Source of the DNA: Cesiribacter sp. SM1
GTDB taxonomy: Bacteria > Bacteroidota > Bacteroidia > Cytophagales > Cyclobacteriaceae
Direction of reading: 5' to 3'
Assembly: GCF_020178975.1 (NCBI RefSeq)
Contig: NZ_JAHXBU010000093.1
Location: forward strand, 434,001 to 498,000
Length of the DNA: 64,000 nucleotides
The position numbers and the translations under genes were made by a program. A model generated the notes under the pieces. It had not been told where the DNA came from. It saw only the letters and a list, made by a program, of their open reading frames with translations, and made no database searches. Each line of letters starts with the position of its first letter. Within the stretch, counting starts at the first letter, position 1. Below, piece by piece: positions 26,305 through 36,600 of this stretch.

Positions 26305-27894
26305 ATGAAATTTATATATACTTTCCTTCTGAGTATTTCTGTGCTGGTGGTTTTTGGATCATTGGCACAGGCGCAGCTAAAGCAGCCCGCAAGGCTGGAA
26401 CTGGAGTTAAAACGTGAGACTGATGAATACTCTGTTATTCCTGCCGGAACAGACGGCATATTTATCCATCAGCATAACATCAAAGAAAGTACCTTCAGTA
26501 AAAATGTGTATGACCTCTACCTCTATGATACCACGCTGACAGAACGCTGGAAAAGTCGCCTGGAGGTGGGCAACCAGGCGGTGTACCGGGGCTGGGAGTA
26601 TCGCAAGGGCAAGATTTACCTGCTCTTTGCAGAGCCAAAGAACCGTTCTGTTGATTACCTGCTGTACACCATCGATGCCGAAACCAGCTTCATGCGGGGG
26701 TATACCATCAAAAATGATCTTCAGATAGACTTAACCGAGTTTACTGCCCTGGAAGACCTGGTAATCCTGGGGGGCTATGTAAACTACAGGCCAGCTGTGT
26801 TTGCCTATGACCTCAGAAATGAACACTTTAAAGTGCTGCCGGGCCTTTACATGAATAACAGCGAGCTGCTGGAGCTGAAGGTTTCGCCCGAACAAAAAAC
26901 ATTTACCGTACTTTACTCCGACCAGACGCAGGATAAACAGCAGACCATCGGCTCTAAAACCTTTGGTGCTGATGGTGAGCTGCTGTTTGAGTATAAGCTA
27001 AAGCCTGAAAAGGATCGCTACCTGCTCTATGGCCGTACCACCTCCTTTGGTGATGAGGCTGTTTATATTGCAGGAACCTACTCAAACAGCAACTCAAAAT
27101 ACAGCAGGGGCATCTATATGGCCAGGATAGCCCCCGATGGTACCCAAAAAATCAATTACTACAACTACGGCGAGCTTACCAACTTTTTCTCCTATATGAA
27201 GGAAGGACGTCAGAAGCGCATCAAGAAGCGGGTGAGCAGGCGTATGGCACAGGGCAAAAAAGTTAAGTTCAATTACAGGCTGCTGGTACACGATGTGGTA
27301 GAAAGCAATGGCAACCATATTTTGCTGGCCGAGGCATTCTACCCTAAATACCAGAACAGCTCTTCTCCAGGCTCTTACTTCAGGAATTCCCGCTGGTCAG
27401 GCATTTCATCTTACCCAAATCAGTACCTGGAAGGCTATAAATATACCCATGCCGTGTTGGTTGGTTTTGATGATGACGGTAAGCTGCTTTGGGATAACAG
27501 CTTTGAGATTAACGAGGTGTTTAGCCCGCAGCTCGATAAGCTGGTGCAGGTGATGCCTAATGAAGATTATACCGTTTTGCTTTACACCTTTGATGATGCC
27601 ATTCGCACAAAGATCATTAAAAATGATAAAGTGCTGGAGGGTAAAAGTGAGGAAAAACTGGTGCTTGGGCACGAAGCGGATCAGCTTAGCAAAATGGAGC
27701 ATGAAGAAACTACGCTCCTGCCCTGGTATGGACCTTATTTCTTTGCTTATGGTACGCAGCGTATCAAAAATTCATCTAAAGAAAGCAGCCAGGCCAGCCG
27801 AAAGGTGTTCTTTATCAATAAAATAGTTTATCAGCCAGATCCTACGCTGCTGGAAAATGCACGCAGCGATGCCCGGCCGGCAGTTGATAAATAA
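26305..27894 (+). CDS. Secreted protein of unknown function
   Basis: 529 residues with a signal peptide (MKFIYTFLLSISVLVVFG, cleavage near AQA). No family recognised. The body is beta-rich with many regularly spaced aromatic residues, for example VYDLYLYDTTLTERW and GWEYRKGKIYLLFAEPKN, and WKSRLEVGNQ-like strands that recall a beta-propeller, but I see no clear repeat unit. A basic, low-complexity stretch (KEGRQKRIKKRVSRRMAQ) lies mid-protein. No sorting domain at the C-terminus. A terminator hairpin follows the stop, so it is probably monocistronic. Confidence 0.7.
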   Translation: MKFIYTFLLSISVLVVFGSLAQAQLKQPARLELELKRETDEYSVIPAGTDGIFIHQHNIKESTFSKNVYDLYLYDTTLTERWKSRLEVGNQAVYRGWEYRKGKIYLLFAEPKNRSVDYLLYTIDAETSFMRGYTIKNDLQIDLTEFTALEDLVILGGYVNYRPAVFAYDLRNEHFKVLPGLYMNNSELLELKVSPEQKTFTVLYSDQTQDKQQTIGSKTFGADGELLFEYKLKPEKDRYLLYGRTTSFGDEAVYIAGTYSNSNSKYSRGIYMARIAPDGTQKINYYNYGELTNFFSYMKEGRQKRIKKRVSRRMAQGKKVKFNYRLLVHDVVESNGNHILLAEAFYPKYQNSSSPGSYFRNSRWSGISSYPNQYLEGYKYTHAVLVGFDDDGKLLWDNSFEINEVFSPQLDKLVQVMPNEDYTVLLYTFDDAIRTKIIKNDKVLEGKSEEKLVLGHEADQLSKMEHEETTLLPWYGPYFFAYGTQRIKNSSKESSQASRKVFFINKIVYQPDPTLLENARSDARPAVDK

Positions 27895-27917
27895 AGTTAA
27901 ACCTTAAGCAATAAGAG

Positions 27918-27945
27918 AAGGGGCTTCTGCAGAGCCCCTTTTTTT
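27918..27945 (+). terminator. Rho-independent terminator before pyrR
   Basis: AAGGGGCT (27918-27925) pairs with AGCCCCTT (27933-27940), followed by a run of T. Confidence 0.88.
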
Positions 27946-27946
27946 A

Positions 27947-27954
27947 TATATTTG
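27947..27954 (+). promoter_or_regulatory. Candidate -7 element of pyrR-pyrB
   Basis: TATATTTG matches TAnnTTTG and lies 31 bases before the pyrR ATG, directly after the preceding terminator. The leader would be about 25 bases, too short for the PyrR-controlled attenuator known from Bacillus. Confidence 0.5.
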
Positions 27955-27984
27955 CCAAAGCGCTGAAGGCATCAACAGGCACAT

Positions 27985-28542
27985 ATGCAAACACGAATTC
28001 TAATGGAAGGCGAGCGGCTTACCATAACCCTTCGCCGGCTGTGTGAGCAGCTCATCGAAAATCATGGAAACTTCAAAGATTCTTGTATTCTAGGTTTGCA
28101 GCCCCGGGGCACACTGCTGGCACACCGCATTCACCAGAGGCTGCAGGAAAAAACCGGCCTTAACATTCCATACGGAGAGCTGGATGCTACTTTTTTCAGG
28201 GATGATTTTCGCAGAAGAGAAAAGCCTCTGAAGGCAAATACCACCCATGTGCCCTTTATCATAGAAGATAAGAAAGTTATACTGATAGACGACGTGCTCT
28301 ATACCGGCCGCAGTGTAAGAGCCGCACTTGATGCCATGACCGCCTTTGGCCGCCCCAGTAAAGTAGAGCTCCTGGTGCTGATTAACCGGCGCTATGCCCG
28401 CGATTTGCCCATAGAGCCTATGTACGTGGGGAGTCATGTTAATACCATCAGCAGCCAGAAAGTGCTGGTAGAGTGGCAGGAAGAAACTGCCGCTCCCGAC
28501 AGCGCAGGCCACAACCGTGTATCATTAATAGAAATTGCCTGA
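27985..28542 (+). CDS. pyrR: PyrR: uracil phosphoribosyltransferase / pyr regulator family
   Basis: 185 residues. The PRPP-binding motif VILIDDVLYTGRSVRAA, the SCILGLQPRGTLLAHRI segment and the tail LINRRYARDLPIEPMYVG match PyrR. In Bacillus, PyrR binds pyr mRNA with UMP and also has weak uracil phosphoribosyltransferase activity. Directly upstream of pyrB with a 2-base gap, so it is positioned to respond to pyrimidine levels. No anti-terminator leader is seen upstream, so RNA-based attenuation at this promoter is doubtful; the enzyme activity or another target may matter more. Confidence 0.93.
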   Translation: MQTRILMEGERLTITLRRLCEQLIENHGNFKDSCILGLQPRGTLLAHRIHQRLQEKTGLNIPYGELDATFFRDDFRRREKPLKANTTHVPFIIEDKKVILIDDVLYTGRSVRAALDAMTAFGRPSKVELLVLINRRYARDLPIEPMYVGSHVNTISSQKVLVEWQEETAAPDSAGHNRVSLIEIA

Positions 28543-28544
28543 TC

Positions 28545-29471
28545 ATGCAGCAGCAACTAAGTGTTAAGCACCTGTTAGGGATCAAAAACCTCACGGCCGA
28601 TGATATACGGCTTATACTGGAAACTACTGATGATTTTAAAGAGGTAATTAACAGGCCCATTAAAAAGGTGCCATCCCTGCGCGATATTACCGTAGCCAAC
28701 GTATTTTTCGAAAACTCAACACGCACCCGCTTAAGCTTTGAGCTGGCCGAAAAGAGGCTTTCTGCCGATATTATAAACTTTGCTGCCTCCAACAGCTCGG
28801 TAAAAAAAGGCGAAACCCTGCTGGATACCGTTAACAACATTCTGTCGATGAAGGTAGACATGATTGTAATGCGCCACAGCAGCCCGGGAGCACCTCATTT
28901 TCTCTCACGCCATATAAAAGCCAATATTGTAAACGCCGGCGATGGCACCCACGAGCACCCTACACAGGCCCTGCTCGATGCCTATTCCATTCGCGAAAAG
29001 CTGGGAGAGGTAGCCGGTAAAAAAGTAGTGATCATTGGCGATATTCTACACTCCAGGGTAGCGCTCTCTAACATCTTTTGCCTGCAGAAGCTGGGCGCAG
29101 AGGTAATGGTGTGCGGACCAAACACGCTGTTGCCCCGCTACATTAAGGAACTGGGGGTAAAGGTAGAGCTGGATGTAGACAAGGCCCTGCAGTGGTGCGA
29201 TGTGGCAAACGTGCTGCGCATACAGCTGGAGCGCCAGCAGGCAAAGTACTTCCCTTCCCTGCGCGAGTACTCTCTTTACTTTGGCTTAACCAAAGAGCGC
29301 TTGCAAAGAGTAGGCAAGGAGATTATTATTATGCACCCGGGCCCTATCAACAGGGGTGTGGAGCTTTCTTCGGATGTAGCCGATGCTAAAAACGCCATCA
29401 TCCTGGACCAGGTGGAGAATGGGGTGGCTGTGCGTATGGCGGTGCTTTACCTGCTTGCACAGCAGCATTAA
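28545..29471 (+). CDS. pyrB: Aspartate carbamoyltransferase catalytic subunit
   Basis: 308 residues. Joins carbamoyl phosphate and aspartate in the second step of pyrimidine synthesis. Carbamoyl-phosphate loop FENSTRTRLSFE, HEHPTQALLDAYSI and MHPGPINRGVE are all present, as in active catalytic chains. I chose the ATG at 28545, two bases after the pyrR stop; the frame continues upstream inside pyrR but that part does not resemble PyrB. No pyrI regulatory subunit follows, so it resembles the unregulated class C enzymes. A symmetrical terminator hairpin follows. Confidence 0.96.
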   Translation: MQQQLSVKHLLGIKNLTADDIRLILETTDDFKEVINRPIKKVPSLRDITVANVFFENSTRTRLSFELAEKRLSADIINFAASNSSVKKGETLLDTVNNILSMKVDMIVMRHSSPGAPHFLSRHIKANIVNAGDGTHEHPTQALLDAYSIREKLGEVAGKKVVIIGDILHSRVALSNIFCLQKLGAEVMVCGPNTLLPRYIKELGVKVELDVDKALQWCDVANVLRIQLERQQAKYFPSLREYSLYFGLTKERLQRVGKEIIIMHPGPINRGVELSSDVADAKNAIILDQVENGVAVRMAVLYLLAQQH

Positions 29472-29474
29472 AAG

Positions 29475-29503
29475 AAATAGCCCCGCTGCTGGTGGGGCTA
29501 TTT
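29475..29503. terminator. Bidirectional terminator between pyrB and a convergent small gene
   Basis: AAATAGCCCC (29475-29484) pairs with GGGGCTATTT (29494-29503). It ends 3 bases from the stop of the minus-strand gene. Confidence 0.82.
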
Positions 29504-29506
29504 TAC

Positions 29507-29857
29507 TTAATATGCACTTCTGTTGTGTTTATCAATATCATTCATTCTTTTGATCACCTCGTCGGTATCGCCATCGGCATAGGTACCGTATGCATTTGAG
29601 ATGTAGCCTTTGGTGCCACCTTTGTCAGAAACGGCATAAAGAATACCCATGTACTCCGGATCGCTCTGGCCTTCAAAGCGAAACATACTATCAACAGTCA
29701 TATTGGTAGGATCAAACTCCTTGCGTTCCCGGTCATGCAGTTTTCCGTTCGTAACGAATAATTCTGTGGTATAGCCTGAGCCGCGCAGGTCTTCAATAAC
29801 TTTCATCATGGGGGAAAGGCGCCCGGGCTTGGTTTCCATATTATCATCTTTGGACAT
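29507..29857 (-). CDS. Small conserved Bacteroidota protein, unknown
   Basis: 116 residues. The body SPMMKVIEDLRGSGYTTELFV and DSMFRFEGQSDPEYMGILYA followed by GTKGYISNAYGTYAD matches a small family that is widespread in Bacteroidota and often carries the misleading label phosphoribosylpyrophosphate synthetase; it is far too short for that enzyme and has no PRPP loop. No signal peptide. Convergent with pyrB. Residue M6 of this frame is an alternative start. Function not known. Confidence 0.72.
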   Translation of the reverse strand: MSKDDNMETKPGRLSPMMKVIEDLRGSGYTTELFVTNGKLHDRERKEFDPTNMTVDSMFRFEGQSDPEYMGILYAVSDKGGTKGYISNAYGTYADGDTDEVIKRMNDIDKHNRSAY

Positions 29858-30016
29858 AGTCTTATTGGGTTAAGTGAAAAATAAAAGACAAGTAGTTGCT
29901 ATCTCTCTGTTTAAGAAACTACTTTATGTAAGGCTATGTTTGAAGACTGAGCACTTAAGGTGCGTGCCTCTCTTATGTACAGCCTAACAACTGTATGGTT
30001 ATTACGAGCAAGTGCT

Positions 30017-30024
30017 TAACTTTG
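30017..30024 (+). promoter_or_regulatory. Candidate -7 element of the CBS-domain PLP enzyme gene
   Basis: TAACTTTG matches TAnnTTTG and lies 23 bases before the ATG, giving a very short leader. Confidence 0.45.
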
Positions 30025-30046
30025 TGGCAGGAAAACACCTAAAAGA

Positions 30047-31420
30047 ATGTATTATAATTCCATCATCGATACCATTGGGGATACTCCGCTGGTAAAACTA
30101 AACAAAGTAACGCGCGGCATTAAAGGCACCGTGCTGGTAAAAGTAGAGTACCTGAACCCTGGTAACTCTATGAAAGACCGCATGGCCATTAAAATGATTG
30201 ACGACGCTGAAAAAGCAGGAATCATAAAGCCGGGCGGTACAATTATAGAAGGCACCAGTGGTAACACCGGCATGGGGCTGGCACTGGCCGCCATTGCAAA
30301 GGGCTATAAATGCATTTTTACCATGGCCGATAAGCAATCGATGGAGAAAATTAACATCCTGCGTGCCATGGGCGCAGAGGTGGTGGTGTGCCCTACCAAC
30401 GTTACGCCTGAGGATCCGCGCTCTTACTACTCGGTAGCCAGAAAGCTCAACAAAGAAATTGAGAATTCTTTTTACCCCAACCAGTACGATAACCTAAGCA
30501 ATACGGCTGCCCATTACGAAACCACTGGCCCTGAAATCTGGCGCGATACAGAGGGCAAGATTACCCATTACGCCGCCGGTGTAGGTACCGGAGGTTCCAT
30601 GAGCGGCACTGCAAAATACCTGAAAGAGCAGAATTCCAACCTGGTTACAGTAGGTATTGATACCTATGGATCTGTTTTCAAGAAATACAAAGAAACTGGC
30701 GAGTTCGATGCAAAGGAAATCTACCCCTACCTCACAGAAGGTATTGGCGAAGATATTCTGCCCAAGAACGTAGACTTTAGCCTGATCGATTATTTTGTAA
30801 AGGTTACCGATAAAGACTCTGCCATCATGACCCGCCGCCTTGCCCGTGAGGAAGGCTTGTTTGTGGGCTGGTCTAGCGGCTCAGCGGTATTTGGTGCGCT
30901 GGAGTGGGCGCGTCAGCACCTGAAGGAAGATGATATGATGGTGATTATTTTACCAGATCATGGTACCCGCTACCTCAACAAGATCTATAACGATGAGTGG
31001 ATGCGTGCCCACGGTTTTCTGGAGAGCCAGGAGTTTGCAACAGCTGCGGATATCATTCACAGCCAGAATGGCCATGGTAAATTAACTACCATCGAACAGG
31101 ATGCAACAGTTGCAGAGGCAGTGCGGCTCATGGACGAAAAGGGCATCTCACAGTTGCCGGTTATTTCAGAGGGCACTTTTGTGGGAAGTCTCACCGATAA
31201 AATTTTGCTCTCCAAGATACTGAATGAGCCAAACCTGAAACAAAAGAAAATAAAGGATGTGATGGATGCTCCCTTCCAGTTTGTTGGTCTTAACAATACG
31301 CTTGATGTGTTGTCGTCTGCTTTAAAAGACAGTCATCAGGCAGTAATGGTGCGGGATGAAAATGATGAGCCACACATCATAACACAGCACGATATTCTAA
31401 GAACACTAATGGAGAAGTAA
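30047..31420 (+). CDS. PLP-dependent cystathionine beta-synthase/cysteine synthase with CBS domains
   Basis: 457 residues. A fold-type II PLP domain (about 1-325) with the Schiff-base Lys43 in NPGNSMKDR, the substrate loop EGTSGNTGMGLALA and the PLP-phosphate glycine loop GVGTGGSMSG, then two CBS domains (about 340-455). This is the human-type CBS layout without the heme domain. It condenses serine or O-acetylserine with homocysteine or sulfide; the exact substrate cannot be read from the sequence. The CBS pair probably binds an adenosyl ligand such as SAM or AMP. Single gene with its own promoter and a strong terminator. Confidence 0.92.
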   Translation: MYYNSIIDTIGDTPLVKLNKVTRGIKGTVLVKVEYLNPGNSMKDRMAIKMIDDAEKAGIIKPGGTIIEGTSGNTGMGLALAAIAKGYKCIFTMADKQSMEKINILRAMGAEVVVCPTNVTPEDPRSYYSVARKLNKEIENSFYPNQYDNLSNTAAHYETTGPEIWRDTEGKITHYAAGVGTGGSMSGTAKYLKEQNSNLVTVGIDTYGSVFKKYKETGEFDAKEIYPYLTEGIGEDILPKNVDFSLIDYFVKVTDKDSAIMTRRLAREEGLFVGWSSGSAVFGALEWARQHLKEDDMMVIILPDHGTRYLNKIYNDEWMRAHGFLESQEFATAADIIHSQNGHGKLTTIEQDATVAEAVRLMDEKGISQLPVISEGTFVGSLTDKILLSKILNEPNLKQKKIKDVMDAPFQFVGLNNTLDVLSSALKDSHQAVMVRDENDEPHIITQHDILRTLMEK

Positions 31421-31818
31421 ACAGACCTGCTAAAGCCCCGCACCTGCGGGGCTTTTAATTTCAGGGTTTACCATTAGGTTAATTTTCCTGATTTATTACA
31501 AGTACATAAATATGTTGTATAAGACCAGGTGCCCCATCTGGCAGCATTCTGAATATTTCCGTGATTCAATAGCAATTACAGTGGAATGCATTGATGTTTA
31601 ATTGCGTATTGTTAAGGGAAAAGCCTTTCTACAGCACTAAAATTAGCTGTTGCCAAATCATCATCAGACGTAGGGGATTTTGTGATAGTTGTAATCTTTG
31701 GCGGTAAAAGTCTAGCAAATGCTGAAATTGTTAAAATGCCCCTGTTTTCTTACGCCGCACTTTTGTCTGCTTTTTTTTGCCAGTCTTATAAATTCTTTCT
31801 AAGGTGTAATATTGTGTT
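31421..31818. other. Non-coding gap upstream of the kinase-adhesin operon
   Basis: Beyond the terminator at its left edge I see no ORF, repeat or convincing RNA. The last 100 bases are T-rich (for example TTTTTTTTGCC near 31770), typical of a promoter region, but no exact TAnnTTTG element was found. Confidence 0.5.
31432..31456 (+). terminator. Rho-independent terminator of the PLP enzyme gene
   Basis: AAAGCCCCGCA (31432-31442) pairs with TGCGGGGCTTT (31445-31455). Confidence 0.88.
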
Positions 31819-33618
31819 GTGAACATCAGAACAGCCCACATATTATTGCTGGTTCTCGGCATTTTTACCCAACTTACTGCTACTGCGCAGAAAGCGCTGG
31901 AGATCCTTGTGCAGGATCAGCAGTCTAGGATGGTGCCTGGTTTACGTGTTTCTGTACAAAACAGCGATTACTACACAACCGATAAGCAGGGCAAGTTCAC
32001 CCTAGAATTGGAGCGGCCATTCCGCATGCCGGTTAGGGCTGAGCTGGAAGATGAGCGCTGGGAGGTAATCAAAGCAGAATATTATGAAGATGCCAACAGG
32101 GCCGTTGTACATGTTCAGCGCCTGATCATGGCTGATGAGATCACCACAGTGCAGGTTTCTGATACCCTGGGCCAGCCTTTGGAAGATCTGCAGCTTGTGA
32201 TTGATGGGACTACTGTACGAACCGACAGCAAAGGATCCATCAGGCTTAATAGCCCTGCTTCTGCTTTCGCTTCCATACGCCTGCCCGCTAATTACCTGTT
32301 GCACGACAGGCGGGTGAATACAGCAAACCACCAGCTGGTACTAAGTCTGTATGAAACAGGCGTTGTGGCCAGTACTGTTGATTTACACAAAGCCGACCCG
32401 CTGGTAAAGGCCTATGAAGAAGACTTTGAGCGAATTACCGTACAAATAGAGAACGACAGAATTCTCTATGAACTGAAAAATGATGAAATCAGGAAAGAGA
32501 TTCTGAAAATTCAGGATAAGCTGCTGAACGAAGATGATATTACCGAGCCCCAGCGCGAAGAGCTTAGAGGGTACCTGTCGGGCCTGGAGAAAACCCTTGA
32601 TGAAAACGCAAAGGCGATAAAACGCACCGAGGAGCGTACCAGAGAAGCACTCGGCAAGCTTAAGAATTTGTTGGTTGAAAAAGATTCTATCAACCGGGTA
32701 GCCCTGGGGCACATTCAGCGAATAGAAACAGAAAAAGCTGCGGCAGAAGCTGTGTTCAGAAAGAAGCTGGTGGTGTTTGCCGGATTAACCATTGCCCTGC
32801 TGTCTGTTTTAGGAGTGGTTTATTTCTTTGCCTTTAAATACCGCAAGCAAAAAGAGTGGCTAAAAGAAGTGAACAAGCGGCTTAAGATTGCTCAGGCAGA
32901 TCTTACCAGCAGTTTAAGAGAGCTTGGTAATAAAAAAGCACAGATCGAAGATCATAACCAGCAGCTGGAGCTTTTCGTGTACAAAGCCTCGCACGACATT
33001 AAAGGGCCGCTTCGTTCTATCATGGGCCTTACCCAGATAGGCCTGGCAGATGTAAAGGATACAACTGCAGTAGAGTATTTTCAGCATATCTATAAAAGTA
33101 CCCGCAGGCTCGATAACCTGCTGATGGACCTGCTGAAGCTCACTAAAGTAAAGCAGGCCGAGGTTGAAAACCAGCAGTTAGACCTGCCTTCCATGATGCA
33201 GGAAATCATCCAGAGCTTCAGTAATATCCGTCATTTCGAGCTGATAAAGATTGATCTGAACATTCAGGAGGGCTTGCAACTGGTGAGTGATGAAAAGCTG
33301 CTTTACTCAGTATTGCAGAACTTTACTGAAAATGGCATTAAATACTGCGATCCTTACAAAGCACAGCCTTTCCTTAAAATTGATATTACTCAGGACGAGG
33401 AAAGTACATGCTTTACCTTTACCGATAATGGTTTAGGTATACCAGCGGAGCAGTTGCCTAAGATATTTGATATGTTCTATAAAGTAGACCCCTCATCAGA
33501 TGGAACGGGTTTAGGTCTGCACATTGTTAAATTGACTATTGAGAAGTTGGGTGGAAAGCTGCGGGTCCGCAGTAAAGTACGGGAAGGGTCTACATTTATC
33601 CTTACGTTTCCCCGATAA
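31819..33618 (+). CDS. Membrane sensor histidine kinase
   Basis: 599 residues from a GTG. Signal peptide or first helix (1-24), a periplasmic part made of carboxypeptidase-regulatory-like beta domains (about 25-185) and a coiled coil (about 190-310), one membrane helix (about 318-337), a short coiled coil, HisKA with His392 in KASHDIKGPLRS, and HATPase_c with the N box ENGIKYCD, G1 TDNGLGIP and G2 DGTGLGLHIVK. No receiver domain or response regulator is adjacent. The stop is 3 bases before the adhesin ATG, so the kinase and the adhesin are almost surely one transcript. Confidence 0.9.
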   Translation: MNIRTAHILLLVLGIFTQLTATAQKALEILVQDQQSRMVPGLRVSVQNSDYYTTDKQGKFTLELERPFRMPVRAELEDERWEVIKAEYYEDANRAVVHVQRLIMADEITTVQVSDTLGQPLEDLQLVIDGTTVRTDSKGSIRLNSPASAFASIRLPANYLLHDRRVNTANHQLVLSLYETGVVASTVDLHKADPLVKAYEEDFERITVQIENDRILYELKNDEIRKEILKIQDKLLNEDDITEPQREELRGYLSGLEKTLDENAKAIKRTEERTREALGKLKNLLVEKDSINRVALGHIQRIETEKAAAEAVFRKKLVVFAGLTIALLSVLGVVYFFAFKYRKQKEWLKEVNKRLKIAQADLTSSLRELGNKKAQIEDHNQQLELFVYKASHDIKGPLRSIMGLTQIGLADVKDTTAVEYFQHIYKSTRRLDNLLMDLLKLTKVKQAEVENQQLDLPSMMQEIIQSFSNIRHFELIKIDLNIQEGLQLVSDEKLLYSVLQNFTENGIKYCDPYKAQPFLKIDITQDEESTCFTFTDNGLGIPAEQLPKIFDMFYKVDPSSDGTGLGLHIVKLTIEKLGGKLRVRSKVREGSTFILTFPR

Positions 33619-33621
33619 TCT

Positions 33622-36600
33622 ATGCGTAAAGCTGTACTATCAATACTCCTTTTATTTTATGCCTGTTGTGCCCTGGCCCAAACGGTTAGCACGCGCAACA
33701 ACTATTCCGGCCTCTGGACCCACCAGTCTACCTGGAACCAGATCTGGGGCGGGATATCAAACCCAACCCCTTTGCCTGCAGCGCAGATCAATATCTATGG
33801 CTATGTTGCACTGGGCACATATGCTACCTCTGCCAGTCTGGACCTACCCTCAGTTGCCGGTACAGTACTCAATGTGCATGATACCCTGCGTATACATGGT
33901 AGTCTTATTGTAGGTAATAGCGCGCTTGTAAATATTGAGCCAGGGGGCGTACTGATCGTTCACGGATTGTACAATCAGTACAATACAGCCATGCTCAGTA
34001 ATAAGGGCACAATGATCATCATAGGTGATTTCAGCATCGGCAACAACGCAGGGCCAACTGAAAGCACAGGAAAGATATATGTAGGAGGAAAAGTATCGCC
34101 GGGTGCAAGGTTCCTTAACCCGAATACCATGGAGGAACTGGCACTGGCAGATCCTGCCAGCCATTCCTTTGCGCTGTCAAACGTAGTATCCAGCCAGTGT
34201 GCAGGCAGTAACAACGGTACCCTTACCTTTTCTGGCACCGCCAGCAGTATTGTGCGCTGGGAGTCCAGCACAGATTACTTCCGCACAAATGTAAAGCAAA
34301 TTGCCAATACCGCTGCCCAGCTGGTCTATTCCAATTTACTCAAAACAACCACCTACCGGGTTTATTACGATGCCGGTAATGGGGTTTATCTGTATTCTAA
34401 CGGTGCTACTGTTTTTGTTGAGCAACCCTCTTCAGGAGGTTTAATCAGCGGAACTACTGAAGTATGCGTGCCGGGAGCAGAAGCAACGCTCACACTAAGT
34501 AAACATGTTGGAGCTGTTAAGCGCTGGGAGTTGAGCACCGATAATTTTGCAACAAGTCCGGAATTAATAGTTACCGCAGCAGAATCTATTACCACTACCC
34601 CGATCTACACGACTACTTATGCGCGGGCAGTTGTGCAGAGCGGAGCTTGCAGTGAAGTGTTTAGCCCGGTTTTTAAAATTACAGCATACCCTTCTGAGGG
34701 TGCAGGTATCATCAAAGGTACTGCAATTACATGTCCTGGAAATAACAGCGGCACCTTAACCCTTGAGAACAGAAATGGAAACCTGCTTCGGTGGGAGGTA
34801 TCCGGCGATGCTTTTGCAGCAGACATCCGGCCTGTTTCCAATACTCAGGATGTTCAATCCTTCACAAACATTAGTGCTAACACCTGGTACAGGGCAGTTG
34901 TGGCAACCAGTGCATCGTGCCCACCAATCTATTCGGCACCTTTCAAAATTACCTACCTGCAGGAGCTTGCCGATGATCAGCTGGTGAGGGTAAGTAACCA
35001 GCAGCCAACAGCAGGGCTTGTGGCGCATTACCCCTTTATAAAAAATGCAAACGATGCCTCCGGAAGCCAGAATCATGGCATTGTATTTGGCGCCACACCT
35101 GCTGCCGATCGTTTTGGGGTACTTAATAATGCTTATCTATTTGATGGAGTTGATGATTACATCACCACTACAAATCAGTTTGCGGCTCCCGGCCCAAATG
35201 AATTTACCCTAAGCATCTGGTTTAAAACAGGCAGTACAAATGGCGGCAGGCTAATAGGCGCAGGCTCAAAGCAAAACGGACTCAGCAGCCAGTTCGACCG
35301 CCATCTTTATCTAAACAATCTGGGGCAGCTTTTCTTTGGGGTATTCATATATGAAACTGCCGATAAAAATATAGTTGTAAAAACTGAAGAAAAGTATAAC
35401 GACAATCAGTGGCACCATGCGGTAGCAACACTTTCTGCCGAAGGCATGCAGCTGTTTGTAGATGGTGTGCTCAAGGCTTCCGACAGTCGTTACACCCATG
35501 GAGAAAACTATAGCGGCTACTGGAAGATTGGTTCTGGAAATACTACTGGCTGGCCGGAAGCGCCATCTAGCCACTACTTTGCCGGTAGCCTCGACGATAT
35601 TTCGATCTTTAACAGAAGATTGAGTGCTACCGAAATCACTAGCCTGTATTCTGCCGGGAGTGCTCCTTTCTGCGAGGGTGCAAATGTTCAGCTTGCTGCC
35701 GCTACTGTGCCTGGCGCCACCTATCAGTGGTCGGGGCCTGGCGGTTTTAGCTCTACGCAGCAAAACCCGCTGATAACAGGTTTGCTTGCTGCAAAGGCTG
35801 GTAAGTATTCTGTTAAGATCAATATGAACGGCTGTGAGCTTACAGGCAGCACCAATGTAGAAATGGTTCAGTCAGTGGCAGGAACTATAACGGCCAGCCA
35901 GCAGCGTGTGTGCAGTGGTACGAATGCAGGTACATTAAAGCTGGAGCATCACGACGGGGAGATCATTCGCTGGGAAAGTTCAACAGATAACTTTTCCAGT
36001 AATAAGAAAGATATTATACATGCCGGTGCTGAACTCACTTTTGAGAACCTAACCGTCACTACCAGCTTCAGGGCAAGGGTAAAGCATGCAACATGTGGTG
36101 AAAGGTATTCGGCTGTTACAACAGTAGAGGTTGTTGAGCCAAGCCAGGGTGGTACACTTACCAGCAGCGCTGCCAGTGTCTGCAAAGGAACAAACAGCGG
36201 AACTTTAACACTCAGCGGCTACAGAGGACAAATCCTGCACTGGGAGTCTTCCAATGATGGCTTTGTAAGCCACAGCGAGACAATTGCTCATACCACAGCA
36301 GCACTTCCCTTTAGTAATCTTAGTGCGGATCGTTGGTACAGGGCGGTAGTGCAGCATGGCCCCTGCAGTGTTGCAAACAGCACAGTTGTTAAAATAGGGG
36401 TAACTGAGGTAATTGCAGGCAGTGTAAGTGGGCCGGCACAGGTATGTGCTGAATCAAATAGCGGACAGCTGCAGCTGGAGGGCTACACAGGTACCATCAG
36501 GGGCTGGGAATGGAGTAATGATGGATTCCATAACCACAAACAGACAATTGCCCATACTCAGGCACAATACTCATTCAGTAATCTTAGTGGCGATACCTGG

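Noticed and set aside
28473-28544. Longer pyrB start inside pyrR
   Set aside because: The added residues overlap pyrR and are unlike PyrB; the ATG at 28545 fits.
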